A DNA stretch of 49,088 nt from Candidatus Nitrosocaldus sp. (lineage in GTDB: Archaea; Thermoproteota; Nitrososphaeria; Nitrososphaerales; Nitrosocaldaceae): positions 49,126 to 98,213 of the forward strand of contig JANWZS010000005.1 in assembly GCA_025054855.1 (NCBI GenBank), in the 5' to 3' direction. The position numbers were made by a program, and so were the translations under genes. Shown in pieces: positions 25,932-35,082 of this stretch (positions are counted from its first letter, which is position 1; each line of letters starts with the position of its first letter). The notes beneath the pieces were generated by a model that ran no database searches, was not told where the DNA came from, and saw only the letters and a program-made list of their open reading frames with translations.

Positions 25932-27605
25932 TTGTCTCTGCAGATAAAGAACAAGAAGTTTCAAGAACTTGTAGGTAAGCACAGATACCTCAAGGAATAC
26001 GTTGAGAGGTTTGTAGGCACAGGTTATGGTGTACCAGCATTCTATGAGAAGTTGGAGGATAGCCTCAAGTTCGTCAAGAAGCCCAATGTACTCTACCCTA
26101 TAAGCGAGCAGGTATTCATACATGTTTATGCCATGCAGGAGAGTGCTGATGGTTATACTCTGTATGGTGTGATAGAGCCTCCAGAGCCCCATCCCCTTCT
26201 GATCCAGGCTATAAACAAGATATTTGCTATACATGCAGGTTCCATAAATCCTCCAAATGAGTACCAGGAGAAGTTCCTCATCCTGGATGAGTTCCTGGCG
26301 AAGACATGCGTGAAGGTCAATGGTTATGTGGACTACTCTAAAGCCATACTCAAGAACAACACTGTACTTGTTAACACTGAGGAGTTCGAGTACCTAAAGT
26401 ACCACTTCGTAAGGAAGAGGATAGGCCTGAGCCTGCTAGAGCCATTCCTAACAGATCCCTACCTCGAGGATATAACTATAATGGGGAATGGAAATGTGTA
26501 TGTGGTTCACAAGCTCTTCGGTCCATTGAAGTCTAATGTATGGCTCAACAACGATGATGTTGAGGAACTGATGATAAACATGGCTGAACAGGTAGGCAAG
26601 ACCATATCTCACGCTAGACCTGTTGTAGATGCTACGCTTCCTGAGGGCTCTAGGATAAACATAGTATTCGGCAAGGATATAAGCAGGAGGGGTACGAATG
26701 CGACGGTGAGGAGGTTTGCCAGCGTACCCCTGTCTATAACGCAGATAGTCTCATCCAATACAATTGATGCTAGGGAGGCAGCATACCTCTGGATGATGAT
26801 AAATGAGGGTATGAGCATATTCATATGCGGGGAGACTGCATCTGGCAAGACAACGACGCTCATGGCATCATGTGCATTCATAAGTCCAACATGGAAGGTT
26901 GTGAGTATAGAGGATACACCCGAGATAACGCTACCGCATGCAAACTGGACTAGTGAGGTTACTAGGGATACTGGCAATCCCCAGTCCAGTGTTACTATGT
27001 TCGATCTGCTCAAGGCAGCGCTAAGGCAGAGACCGAACTACATACTGGTTGGGGAGATAAGGGGTGCTGAGGGGAATATAGCCTTTCAGGCAATGCAGAC
27101 TGGGCATCCGGTGATCAGCACCTTCCATGCAGCAACTGTAGCAAGCCTAATACAGAGGTTGACCAATGAGCCTATAAACGTACCCAAGACCCATATAGAC
27201 AACCTCAACATAGCGCTATTCCAGAGTGCAGTACAAGGCAAGCAGGGCAAGTTGGTGAGGAGGGTGCTCAGCATAAATGAGATAATGGGATACAATCCAG
27301 CAACAGATGGTATAATGTTCATACCAGTATTCAACTGGGACCCTGGGGAGGATATAGCGCTGTATAGGGGCAAGGGTAGCAGTGCGCTATTTGCTACAAA
27401 GCTTCTGGTTAGAAGGGGCTTATCGAAGAAGGATGAGTCACTGCTCTATGATGAGTTGGAGATGAGGGCAGCGATAATAAGGCATTGGATAAGCAACAAG
27501 ATATTCAACTACCATGACGTGTACAACCATATAGTGAAGGTCAAGGAGATGGGCTTACAAGCATACATGGAGAGGATGGGTGTAAGGTATGAGGTTGCTA
27601 AGTAA
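25932..27605 (+). CDS. arlI: Archaellum assembly and rotation ATPase ArlI
   Basis: A 557-residue type II/IV secretion superfamily hexameric ATPase. The N-terminal domain carries PISEQVFIHVYAM and LEPFLTDPYLEDITIMG. The C-terminal RecA core has Walker A GETASGKTTTL near 300, the Asp box VVSIEDTPEITLPH, Walker B YILVGEIRGAEG, and the His box GHPVISTFHA. It powers both assembly and rotation of the archaellum. The TTG at 25932 is chosen because of the GAGGTGAT site at 25920-25927; an ATG at 25902, which overlaps arlH, would add 10 residues. Its end overlaps arlJ by 17 bp. Size is normal. Confidence 0.95.
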   Translation: MSLQIKNKKFQELVGKHRYLKEYVERFVGTGYGVPAFYEKLEDSLKFVKKPNVLYPISEQVFIHVYAMQESADGYTLYGVIEPPEPHPLLIQAINKIFAIHAGSINPPNEYQEKFLILDEFLAKTCVKVNGYVDYSKAILKNNTVLVNTEEFEYLKYHFVRKRIGLSLLEPFLTDPYLEDITIMGNGNVYVVHKLFGPLKSNVWLNNDDVEELMINMAEQVGKTISHARPVVDATLPEGSRINIVFGKDISRRGTNATVRRFASVPLSITQIVSSNTIDAREAAYLWMMINEGMSIFICGETASGKTTTLMASCAFISPTWKVVSIEDTPEITLPHANWTSEVTRDTGNPQSSVTMFDLLKAALRQRPNYILVGEIRGAEGNIAFQAMQTGHPVISTFHAATVASLIQRLTNEPINVPKTHIDNLNIALFQSAVQGKQGKLVRRVLSINEIMGYNPATDGIMFIPVFNWDPGEDIALYRGKGSSALFATKLLVRRGLSKKDESLLYDELEMRAAIIRHWISNKIFNYHDVYNHIVKVKEMGLQAYMERMGVRYEVAK

Positions 27606-29058
27606 GTTAGTGACCAAGCAGAGCAGTGTAAGCAGATCGATGCTATACTTCGTAGCCTTCCTATACTCCGTCTCAACTGGACAGGTATCAGCAACGGAAC
27701 TGATAAATGTGGCAAGATCATCCGATTATGCACATTACTCTAGGGCTATGAGGGATATATATGTTCTAGGTATAACATGGAGGTATAATCTTGCACATGC
27801 ATGTGAGTTGGTGGCAGCAAAGTTCCTTGCCAAGGATCTTGCATTCAACCAGTTGCTCATGAAGTTTGCACAGATAATAAGGTTAGGCGAGAATCTCTCA
27901 CACTTTCTGAAGCAGGAATTGGAGGTTACAATACAGGCATACAAGACATACTATGAGAAGCAGCTGGAGAGTATAAAGTTGATGACAGGACTATACTCAA
28001 CGATGATGTCAACAGCAATATTCATGATTGCAGCCTCCATAATAATGGGTATATTCTCTGGCTCTGCTGATAGCAATATGATGATGATGAGCATATTCGC
28101 TTCTCCAGCAGGTCTTGGAGCATTCGTCTTCCTCATGTACAAGGGCTTCCCTAGAGATGAGATAGTATATGAGAATGCGAGTATAGCGAAGGGGTACAGA
28201 TTATTTGCCTATCCGTGCATAGCAAGTAGTGCAGGCATCGCAGTGTTACTGATCACAACGGATATCCTTGGTAGTAAACTCCTTGCTCTAGCAGTAGCAG
28301 CGTTGCCCCTGCTTGCTCTAGGTTACTATGCAAGAAGGATAGAGAATAGAGTCTATATACTCAACTACTGGTACCCAGCGTTTGTAAGGTACTTTGGAGA
28401 GATCTACTCAACCATAGGCTCATTACGAAATACGCTTCGCACAGCATTGAAGAGTGACTTTGGTCCATTGAACCAGCATCTTAGAGCATTGCTCAACAGG
28501 GTTGAGAATAAGGTCAGTGCTGAGGATGCGTTTGAGCAGTTATCTAGTGAGACAGCAAACAGGATAATCGCAGATACCAACACGATAATAGTAAGGGGTT
28601 TACACAAGGGTGCGAATATGGGTACTGTGGGGTTCACTATAGCAAACATAGTTACAGTATTAAACGAACTCTATAATAGAAGACTACAGATAGCAAAGGT
28701 ATTTGATATGACACTACTCATACTTCACGTACTCTCACTAGCAACGTTAAGTCTAATGGCTACATTAACACAGATATTCTCTAGACTGTTCAGCAGCAAG
28801 GAGGTACAGATGATAATGCCATTGACAGTTGTTGATCCCGCATTGCTACAGACACTACTTCCAGTGATAGTGGTTGTGATCTCAATAATAAATGCACTAG
28901 CAGGGAAGATAGCGAGAGGGGGATACTTCAAGACAGTATGGTTCAACCTTGGGTTATATATATCGATAGGGGCAGCAACCATGTATACAACGGATATATT
29001 CATGTCGAAACTCATGGATCTGGTTATGAACATAGATCCAACCAGCATATTAGGCTGA
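27589..29058 (+). CDS. arlJ: Archaellum membrane platform protein ArlJ
   Basis: A 489-residue polytopic membrane protein of the T2SSF/TadC-related platform family. A cytoplasmic N-terminal helical domain (MKFAQIIRLGENLSHFLKQELEV) is followed by membrane spans near 137-180 and 205-245, a second T2SSF domain (NYWYPAFVRYFGEIYSTIGSLR), and C-terminal spans (about 370-395, 420-440 and 450-470). It anchors ArlI and ArlH. It is the last gene of the operon and is convergent with cheR. Confidence 0.93.
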   Translation: MRLLSKLVTKQSSVSRSMLYFVAFLYSVSTGQVSATELINVARSSDYAHYSRAMRDIYVLGITWRYNLAHACELVAAKFLAKDLAFNQLLMKFAQIIRLGENLSHFLKQELEVTIQAYKTYYEKQLESIKLMTGLYSTMMSTAIFMIAASIIMGIFSGSADSNMMMMSIFASPAGLGAFVFLMYKGFPRDEIVYENASIAKGYRLFAYPCIASSAGIAVLLITTDILGSKLLALAVAALPLLALGYYARRIENRVYILNYWYPAFVRYFGEIYSTIGSLRNTLRTALKSDFGPLNQHLRALLNRVENKVSAEDAFEQLSSETANRIIADTNTIIVRGLHKGANMGTVGFTIANIVTVLNELYNRRLQIAKVFDMTLLILHVLSLATLSLMATLTQIFSRLFSSKEVQMIMPLTVVDPALLQTLLPVIVVVISIINALAGKIARGGYFKTVWFNLGLYISIGAATMYTTDIFMSKLMDLVMNIDPTSILG

Positions 29059-29139
29059 TGGATGCAGATCAGATGCGTGTACACTGATGAGTGTATATCA
29101 TATCATTCGAATATATGCTTGATTGAATGGATAGATGGG

Positions 29140-29898
29140 CTAGACACTCTTCCTGTATATCTTGGTCTTGTTATCTATGCAGGATAGTACAGCAGGATAG
29201 TTTACATACTCTGACTTGCCGAGTATGAGGTAGCCATGTCGCTTCAGTGCATTGCATATATTCCCTATTATGGTCTCCTTACTCTGAGCATCCATGTAGA
29301 TGAGCATGTTCCTGCAGAAGATGAAATCGAAGGAACCTGTGGGCATACTGCCTGTAACATCCCTGATCTCAAATGTGACCATATCCTTCACATCTCTCCT
29401 CACCAAGTAACCACCATCTGTCATCACGAAATACCTAGCAAGGGTATCCTTAGGGACGTTCCTGATGGATTTGAATGAGTACAGTCCATTCTTTGCACGC
29501 TCTATGGCATCCCTGTTTATATCGCTGGCAAGTACACTGCACCTGATACCATTCTCCTTTGCTATTATCGCTATCGTGTATGGTTCCTCACCACTCGCAC
29601 AGCCTACACTCCATATCCTTGCATTGTCGTAGTCCTTGAGCAGATCAGCAAATCTAGCAAACACATCAGGATCCCTGAAGAACTCTGTGACATTTATGCT
29701 CAGGTGTGCTGTGAATACTTTGACCTCATCACTATGTTCAAGTAGCCTAAGGTAATCATCATAATCCTTGATGTTGCATGCGTTCATCCTGAACTCAAGT
29801 CTTCTCGTTATGAAACTCCTGCTGTAACATACAATATCTATACCAGTCCTACTCCTTATGATACTCCTCAACCTTGTATAATTGCGTTCATCTATCAT
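29140..29898 (-). CDS. cheR: Chemotaxis protein methyltransferase CheR
   Basis: A 252-residue SAM-dependent methyltransferase that methylates glutamates of chemoreceptors. It has an N-terminal helical CheR domain (YSRSFITRRLEFRM) and a Rossmann core with VGCASGEEPYTIAIIA, LASDINRDAIERA and DFIFCRNMLIYMD. Length is normal. ATG 29898 is chosen because an AAGGTGAG Shine-Dalgarno lies about 6 nt upstream; GTG 29907 and ATG 29901 overlap or crowd that site. It lies last in a cheC-cheD-cheR operon on the reverse strand. Confidence 0.93.
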   Translation of the reverse strand: MIDERNYTRLRSIIRSRTGIDIVCYSRSFITRRLEFRMNACNIKDYDDYLRLLEHSDEVKVFTAHLSINVTEFFRDPDVFARFADLLKDYDNARIWSVGCASGEEPYTIAIIAKENGIRCSVLASDINRDAIERAKNGLYSFKSIRNVPKDTLARYFVMTDGGYLVRRDVKDMVTFEIRDVTGSMPTGSFDFIFCRNMLIYMDAQSKETIIGNICNALKRHGYLILGKSEYVNYPAVLSCIDNKTKIYRKSV

Positions 29899-29919
29899 CA
29901 TGCTCACCTTCTCATAACA

Positions 29920-30456
29920 TCAGAGCACCCTCTCATGCCCCTGGCTCTTCACCCTGATCGTCAGTGTTGAAGGATCGAAGGTTATGCTCCTGCCCCCTCT
30001 CCCCCCTATATCCTCAGCAACCAGCCTTATCCCGTATGCCTTGAGCACCTCCTTAACCTTCTCAGCGTTCCTCATCCCTATATTGAACATATCCTCATCG
30101 CTCTCATGTGCAAATACTCTCGCCCCACCGACTATCTTCGCCTTTAGACTGTTGATATCTGCACCATATCTGAGTAGTGTATCAACGAGATTCTTTACTC
30201 CAGTATCTGCATACTTGGCCTTTGTATCAGCATGGGCATCGTCACTACTACTACCATTATCACGCCTTCTCTTGTCTGTTGGGAGCATTATGTGCGCCAG
30301 CCCAATTATCCTCTGCCTATCATCGTATATACAGCATGCTATGCATGAACCAACTATGGTGGTTAGTGGTACGTCCCTACTTACAGCCAACTCACCTATC
30401 TTCACATGTATTGCACTATTACTCCTACTACTGCCTACAGAGCTCATCTCTATCAC
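29920..30456 (-). CDS. cheD: Chemoreceptor glutamine deamidase CheD
   Basis: A 178-residue CheD protein. The catalytic triad is visible with family spacing: T32, C38 in VGSCIACCIYD and H55 in LAHIMLP (the 17-residue Cys-His gap equals that in Thermotoga CheD). It deamidates receptor Gln and forms an adaptation pair with CheC. A Ser/Asp-rich insert (RRRDNGSSSDDAHADTK, about 63-80) is low complexity. The start drawn is a GTG that shares one base with the cheC stop (TAGTG); ATG 30447 is an alternative. Confidence 0.9.
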   Translation of the reverse strand: MIEMSSVGSSRSNSAIHVKIGELAVSRDVPLTTIVGSCIACCIYDDRQRIIGLAHIMLPTDKRRRDNGSSSDDAHADTKAKYADTGVKNLVDTLLRYGADINSLKAKIVGGARVFAHESDEDMFNIGMRNAEKVKEVLKAYGIRLVAEDIGGRGGRSITFDPSTLTIRVKSQGHERVL

Positions 30457-31097
30457 TATCTGAACATCGCATCGACCAGTCGCTTCGCATCCTCGCTGGG
30501 TATGAGGACAGAGATGTGCAATGTAAGGTCCTTATTCCCTATGAATGATAACTTACCGTCAGCGTATATGAACTCAGTAGAATCGCTATCAGCGACTATA
30601 TACTCGAGTATGCTTGCTAGACTATCCTTGGCATACCCTGGCGCAGTACAGTTTATATGGAAGCCAGTGAAGCTCGTGAGGGCGTTGGTGAATGCCCCTG
30701 CAAGGAGTATGTTGCCAAACTCCGCTATAGCTGATGTTGCGAGTTCATCCGTCTCAGCGCTGCCTATAGCATTGCCTATCAGTATGGATGCCAGCCTCTT
30801 ACCATCCTCAACCTCTATAACCAATAAGAGGGTTAGTGTTATCTCTCCTATACCCTTTATGTACACAGCAAATACGACATGCTCTGGATCGAACCTCTCG
30901 TATATATCATCAAGGGTTATATGCTTTATGCTTATAGAATCTATACTACTTCTATCGTTTAGCATGGTATCTATTGCATGAACACAACGGTTCAATATTG
31001 TGAATTTTATAACGTTGGATATGGTGTCTAGCCTGCTATCATGCTGATCGTTGGTGGTACCGTCCATCTCACGCCCTGCTGTAGTACTCATGACCAT
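30456..31097 (-). CDS. cheC: CheY-P phosphatase CheC
   Basis: A 213-residue CheC-like protein. The conserved block TSAIAEFGNILLAGAFTNALTSF holds the E-x2-N phosphatase motif, and CheC-like symmetry appears weakly in the second half. The first 30 residues (GREMDGTTNDQHDSRLD) are a poorly conserved tail. CheC removes phosphate from CheY and binds CheD. Only one clear E-x2-N site is visible, whereas many CheC proteins have two, so activity may be low. It is first in the cheC-cheD-cheR operon and divergent from the large surface protein gene. Confidence 0.85.
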   Translation of the reverse strand: MVMSTTAGREMDGTTNDQHDSRLDTISNVIKFTILNRCVHAIDTMLNDRSSIDSISIKHITLDDIYERFDPEHVVFAVYIKGIGEITLTLLLVIEVEDGKRLASILIGNAIGSAETDELATSAIAEFGNILLAGAFTNALTSFTGFHINCTAPGYAKDSLASILEYIVADSDSTEFIYADGKLSFIGNKDLTLHISVLIPSEDAKRLVDAMFR

Positions 31098-31127
31098 AGA
31101 TTGCTTGAGGCGAGGAATTATCGTTTA

Positions 31128-31177
31128 GTATGTAACATGCATTCAATACACAGAGATAATATGGATGCATTACATAC
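31128..31177. promoter_or_regulatory. Inverted repeat between cheC and surface protein 1
   Basis: GTATGTAACATGCAT (31128-31142) is mirrored by ATGCATTACATAC (31165-31177), with two bases missing from one arm. It fills the 96-bp divergent promoter region and could control both directions. The GTATGTAA core resembles the arlB and pilin upstream motifs. Confidence 0.5.
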
Positions 31178-31193
31178 AGATGCTTAATTATCT

Positions 31194-33839
31194 ATGGCAG
31201 CATCTAGATCTATGCCGATGGGTAAGGCAAGGATCGTGGTTGTGGTGATGCTAGCAGTGGCACTGATACTTGCATCGTTCAACCAATCACTGGTCGATGC
31301 TCAGAGCAGCAGTAATGCAAGCATGGATGGCTTGGATACCAAGAAGGATGGTAAGGCAAAGGTATTTGGGCTTAGGTTATCCACTATACCAGATAGGCTG
31401 GTTAGAGGGGAGGATGCATACCTCATCATACAGGCACACGATGATAGAGGTAATCCTGTACCATTGCTACCAGAGATAACGAGCATAAGCGTACTTAATA
31501 GCGATGCAGTGAGCATAAGCGACAGCGTAGAGAGGGTAGGTAGTGCGTATGCAGTCAAGATCAAGCCCTTGAAGAGCATGGATACAAAGGTGACCGTAGT
31601 GGCTAGAGGGCCGAGCATGATGCTCGGCTCGATGGATATAAGGGTGTATGAGCCACTCGATAGGCCGAGCGGGCTGGCGTTGAGCATAAAGCCCTCATCC
31701 ATCTCCTACATAGGCCCTAGGGAGGGTTATATCGCTGTACAGTTGCTCAATGCAAAGGGGGAGCCTGTAACTGCAGACAAGGATTACCTAATAGAGTTGG
31801 GCTCGTCGAACCCAGATCTACTGCAGTTAAGTAGCATCACCATAAAGCAGGGTTCCAACTATGCCTACACACAGTTCAGGATGAAGGATGTAGTACCATC
31901 CCCAAGCCAGCATATAACCATCACTGCTAGGCATGGTAGCATGTATGCTGAAGGTACCGTGAAGGTTGAGAGCCCAGGTAAGGAAGTTCTGAGGCTGTAT
32001 GTCATGGATACGGTTCCAGCGGTGAGGGGGCACGAGGTGTATGCATTCATCCAACTACAGGACTCAGATGGTAATGCCATATACGCTGAGCAGGATATGA
32101 AGGTAGAGGTCAAGCCAGATGGTATGCTCATGACGGGGGGTACTGGGGTGATAAGAAAGGGTGAGAGTACTACAGTGGTCTCGCTCTACGTGAATACGGA
32201 TAAGACCTGCGAGGCTATAGCACAGGGGAGTGATGGTGGGAAGGGGCAGTGTGTGAGCATCATAGCAACAAGTGGTAACCTGACCAGCAACAAAGCAATG
32301 GTGGAGCTTGTTGAGCCAGTGTACATAGATGGTAGCAAGTACATAGGCGAGGTAAAGGAGATTAGTGTGATGCCGAGAATCTTCCCAAGCAACATGCCTA
32401 TAATAGCAGATGGGAGGAGCAAGGTTATAGGGGCGGTGCAGTTGGTGAGCAGTGATGGTGGGAATGGTGACAGTAGTAGTAGTGGTGGTAGGAATGGTAA
32501 GAGTACAAGCATCAGACCTGTAATAGTACCCATGGATACCCCCATAGATATCGTATCTGACAACAGGCTTGCGGTAGAGGATACGAGGGTTACTGTAGCA
32601 AGGGGCAAGTCTGCAGCGCTTATACAGGCGAAGGTAGGTTACGATGCATCTGGTACGATGGTCTATACAGTCTCTGATTACGTTGATGATGCATCGTTCA
32701 GGCTTAGCATGCAGGGGCATAAGGGTATAACAATAGTAGGTGAACCACTGTTGAGCAAGGTGAGCAAGGGTATGAGCATCCCATACATAGTGTACTTTAG
32801 CGATGCAGATGGTTACTCATCATATGCGCTAGATGATATGAGCCTTAGGGTGAGCACGAATGATAAGGTTGAGGTGATCAAGGGAAGTAGTATAGCAAAG
32901 GGTCATGCAAGTACCATAGTACAGTTGAGGGCGGTTAAGGGTGGTGATGCTACTGTGCATGTGGAGGCTGTAGGCTCAACCGTGAGGTATACAGGCAGTG
33001 GGGGTATCAGTATAGCAGATGTAGGCAACCTCAAGGTTAACATCAGCACACCTGATGTAATGCTCTCCAACTCGAAGACACTCGCAGCACTGGAGATGGT
33101 TGATGCCGATGGTTACCCAGTTCATGTAGGGGGTGATGTTAGGGCGCTGTTGTTCTCAACAGGTGCAAGTGTGCCAGAGATGCTCGTGATCCCTAAAGGT
33201 AAGTACTTTACGCTATTCACTGTTGAGACAGATGACAAAGGTTATGGTTCAGGTGCAGGGATAACTGCTATGGTAGATGGATTCGGGATAGTGGAGAGGA
33301 CCATCAGCATCATTGATAGCAATACGCCGACACTGAAACTCTCCGCTCCTGAGAGCGTCAGACCCATGGAGCCGTTCGATGTCGTGCTTGATGCATCATA
33401 CGCAGGGGTACAGTTGAGTAACGTGCTGGTGAGCTGGAGCAGTGACCTTGCTGTACTCACCAACATGTACGATAGCAGTACCGATGGTCAAGGCAAAGCA
33501 ATGGCTAGGTTCATAGCATACAGGGAGGGAGCCATAACCGTAAATGCAAAGATCTCTGGCTATGGAATAGAGGAGAGTGCAAGTATAATGATAAACGGTA
33601 CTACTAGTAGCAGTACCATTGGCAGTAACGATGGTAAAAGTGATAGTGGTGAAGTGGAAAGTAACGATAGCCTTGGCAATGGTAACAATGATGATAGTAT
33701 AAGCATACCTACTACGGATGATGTTACAAGCATGTTAGATCAGATTCCAATAGACACAGAGTACCTTCTAATGCTACCTGCACTGGGAGGAATAGCAACG
33801 TGGTACGTTAACAAAAAGTTCAGGAAGAGGGGAGTATAA
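31194..33839 (+). CDS. Large membrane-anchored surface protein 1 with Ig-like repeats
   Basis: An 881-residue protein with an N-terminal signal peptide (hydrophobic ARIVVVVMLAVALILASF, cleavage near VDAQ), about seven beta-sandwich modules of 90-110 residues, a Ser/Asn/Asp-rich stalk (about 800-850), and a C-terminal membrane anchor with basic tail (LPALGGIATWYV then KKFRKR). Modules repeat a pattern of V-x-L-x-D-x-D/N-G-x-P-V, then D-x-x-V-x-V-x-S-S, then I-x-x-G-x-S, like bacterial Ig/invasin folds. It is probably on the cell surface outside the S-layer or bound to it. It shares architecture with the protein at 45559. ATG 31194 is drawn; ATG 31218 would suit the signal peptide equally. Role unknown. 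Confidence 0.8.
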   Translation: MAASRSMPMGKARIVVVVMLAVALILASFNQSLVDAQSSSNASMDGLDTKKDGKAKVFGLRLSTIPDRLVRGEDAYLIIQAHDDRGNPVPLLPEITSISVLNSDAVSISDSVERVGSAYAVKIKPLKSMDTKVTVVARGPSMMLGSMDIRVYEPLDRPSGLALSIKPSSISYIGPREGYIAVQLLNAKGEPVTADKDYLIELGSSNPDLLQLSSITIKQGSNYAYTQFRMKDVVPSPSQHITITARHGSMYAEGTVKVESPGKEVLRLYVMDTVPAVRGHEVYAFIQLQDSDGNAIYAEQDMKVEVKPDGMLMTGGTGVIRKGESTTVVSLYVNTDKTCEAIAQGSDGGKGQCVSIIATSGNLTSNKAMVELVEPVYIDGSKYIGEVKEISVMPRIFPSNMPIIADGRSKVIGAVQLVSSDGGNGDSSSSGGRNGKSTSIRPVIVPMDTPIDIVSDNRLAVEDTRVTVARGKSAALIQAKVGYDASGTMVYTVSDYVDDASFRLSMQGHKGITIVGEPLLSKVSKGMSIPYIVYFSDADGYSSYALDDMSLRVSTNDKVEVIKGSSIAKGHASTIVQLRAVKGGDATVHVEAVGSTVRYTGSGGISIADVGNLKVNISTPDVMLSNSKTLAALEMVDADGYPVHVGGDVRALLFSTGASVPEMLVIPKGKYFTLFTVETDDKGYGSGAGITAMVDGFGIVERTISIIDSNTPTLKLSAPESVRPMEPFDVVLDASYAGVQLSNVLVSWSSDLAVLTNMYDSSTDGQGKAMARFIAYREGAITVNAKISGYGIEESASIMINGTTSSSTIGSNDGKSDSGEVESNDSLGNGNNDDSISIPTTDDVTSMLDQIPIDTEYLLMLPALGGIATWYVNKKFRKRGV

Positions 33840-33917
33840 TATAATATAGTATAGTATTATAATAGTACGGATAACTTTATTATTATATTACATTACTATT
33901 AAGCTATCTTGATTAGA
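33840..33917. terminator. AT-rich convergent terminator region
   Basis: A 78-bp, strongly AT-rich spacer between two convergent genes, with a near-palindrome ATAATATAGTATAGTATTAT at 33839-33858 and T-rich runs on both strands (CTTTATTATTATATTAC). Archaeal termination needs T-rich tracts, so it could end both transcripts. Confidence 0.4.
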
Positions 33918-34997
33918 TTAGAACAACTCCTGTATAAGTAATGAGTGTAGGCCAGATGCATAGTTCTCATAACCCTGTGATAGCGCATGTGCAACTATAC
34001 ACTTCCTCCCCTTGACCTCACCAACCATGAAATCCCTTGCAGTGCTGAATAGCTCGTTCCTGCCATTGAACTCCATGACATCGAATATCCTTCCAGCAGA
34101 GTCTGCAAGCACTACTCCCTCACTATTAGTTATACATGCCCTTGTATGCCTCTTCTCCCTCTCTGGCAATGGTATATTCTCAACTATTCTCTGAGCAAAC
34201 TCCTTCCACTTGAATATATTTGCTAGTACGCCTATAGTATTACCACTACTACCATTATCATCCTTGATTACGCTTGAGAATATGAGCACTAACCTGTTAT
34301 CTGCCAGGGGTGAGTGATGTACGCTCTCGAACCCGAATCTGTTCCTGAATGCTGTTCTGAACCACTCAGCATCCTTACAGTTCCTGCCCTTAAGCATAGC
34401 ATTCCTACCACTAGCAACTACATTACCATCTACATCACATACAACTATATCATGATAGACTGTATAGGCATCAAGTATTATTGCTAGCCTCTTCTCAAGG
34501 TTCCTTATGCTATCTCTACTCCTGCTCTTCAATGCTTCTATCGCATAAGAGTCATGTGCCCACCATGTAACATCGCTTGCCCTCTCGTAGAGGCTCCTAT
34601 CAACTATATCTATGTTGGTTAGTGCGATATCTGCGAGCCTGTTACCCTTCACGATAACTGACTGCTCCATTATCGCGCTGCTCAACTCCTGCATATTCAT
34701 CTCACCCTTTATCCTCCTCGTTATACTCTCAACCTTCTTGTTGAGTTCACTCATATAGCTTGCAACGACACTGAATGTCTTCCCTGCTTCACCAGCCCTT
34801 GCTGCCTCTATGAGCGCATTGACAGCAAGGAGGTGTATCTCCTCGTTTATCTTCTCTATCTCATCTATTGCCTTGACGGTGTTATCAGTCAGCCTGTACG
34901 CTAGATCCGCTATCTCCTCAAGTGTAGCCTCCTTGCCTTTCCTGCCATTAGCCTTGCCCTGTATGGTACTTGCAGCATCATGCACCTGCATATCCAT
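33918..34997 (-). CDS. Soluble MCP-like protein with inverted domain order (signalling tip first, sensor last)
   Basis: A 359-residue protein without membrane segments. Residues about 30-95 match the tip of the methyl-accepting receptor signalling hairpin ([20 protein letters not shown], then [18 protein letters not shown]), which normally binds CheA/CheW and lies near a receptor C-terminus. Residues about 130-350 look like a Cache/PAS-type sensor ([51 protein letters not shown]). Sensor-after-signal order is rare. The hairpin is short, with no clear methylation helices, so CheR/CheB may not act on it. Reverse-strand TATA (ATTAATAAATC, 35013-35023) about 22 nt upstream of the ATG is shared with the divergent mcp. 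It may be a cytosolic receptor or a modulator of the array. Confidence 0.75.
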   Translation of the reverse strand: MDMQVHDAASTIQGKANGRKGKEATLEEIADLAYRLTDNTVKAIDEIEKINEEIHLLAVNALIEAARAGEAGKTFSVVASYMSELNKKVESITRRIKGEMNMQELSSAIMEQSVIVKGNRLADIALTNIDIVDRSLYERASDVTWWAHDSYAIEALKSRSRDSIRNLEKRLAIILDAYTVYHDIVVCDVDGNVVASGRNAMLKGRNCKDAEWFRTAFRNRFGFESVHHSPLADNRLVLIFSSVIKDDNGSSGNTIGVLANIFKWKEFAQRIVENIPLPEREKRHTRACITNSEGVVLADSAGRIFDVMEFNGRNELFSTARDFMVGEVKGRKCIVAHALSQGYENYASGLHSLLIQELF

Positions 34998-35082
34998 AAT
35001 TCATGGAGGAGATTTATTAATAGTGTGCAGTGAAGTATGGTACAGACAATACCTTATCTCGACCTCAGTCTCTACTAGGTGC

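Noticed and set aside
34810-35082. An N-terminal extension of the transmembrane chemoreceptor
   Set aside because: It overlaps the divergent MCP-like gene, precedes the TATA box and does not resemble a receptor; the signal/membrane helix starts right after 35083.
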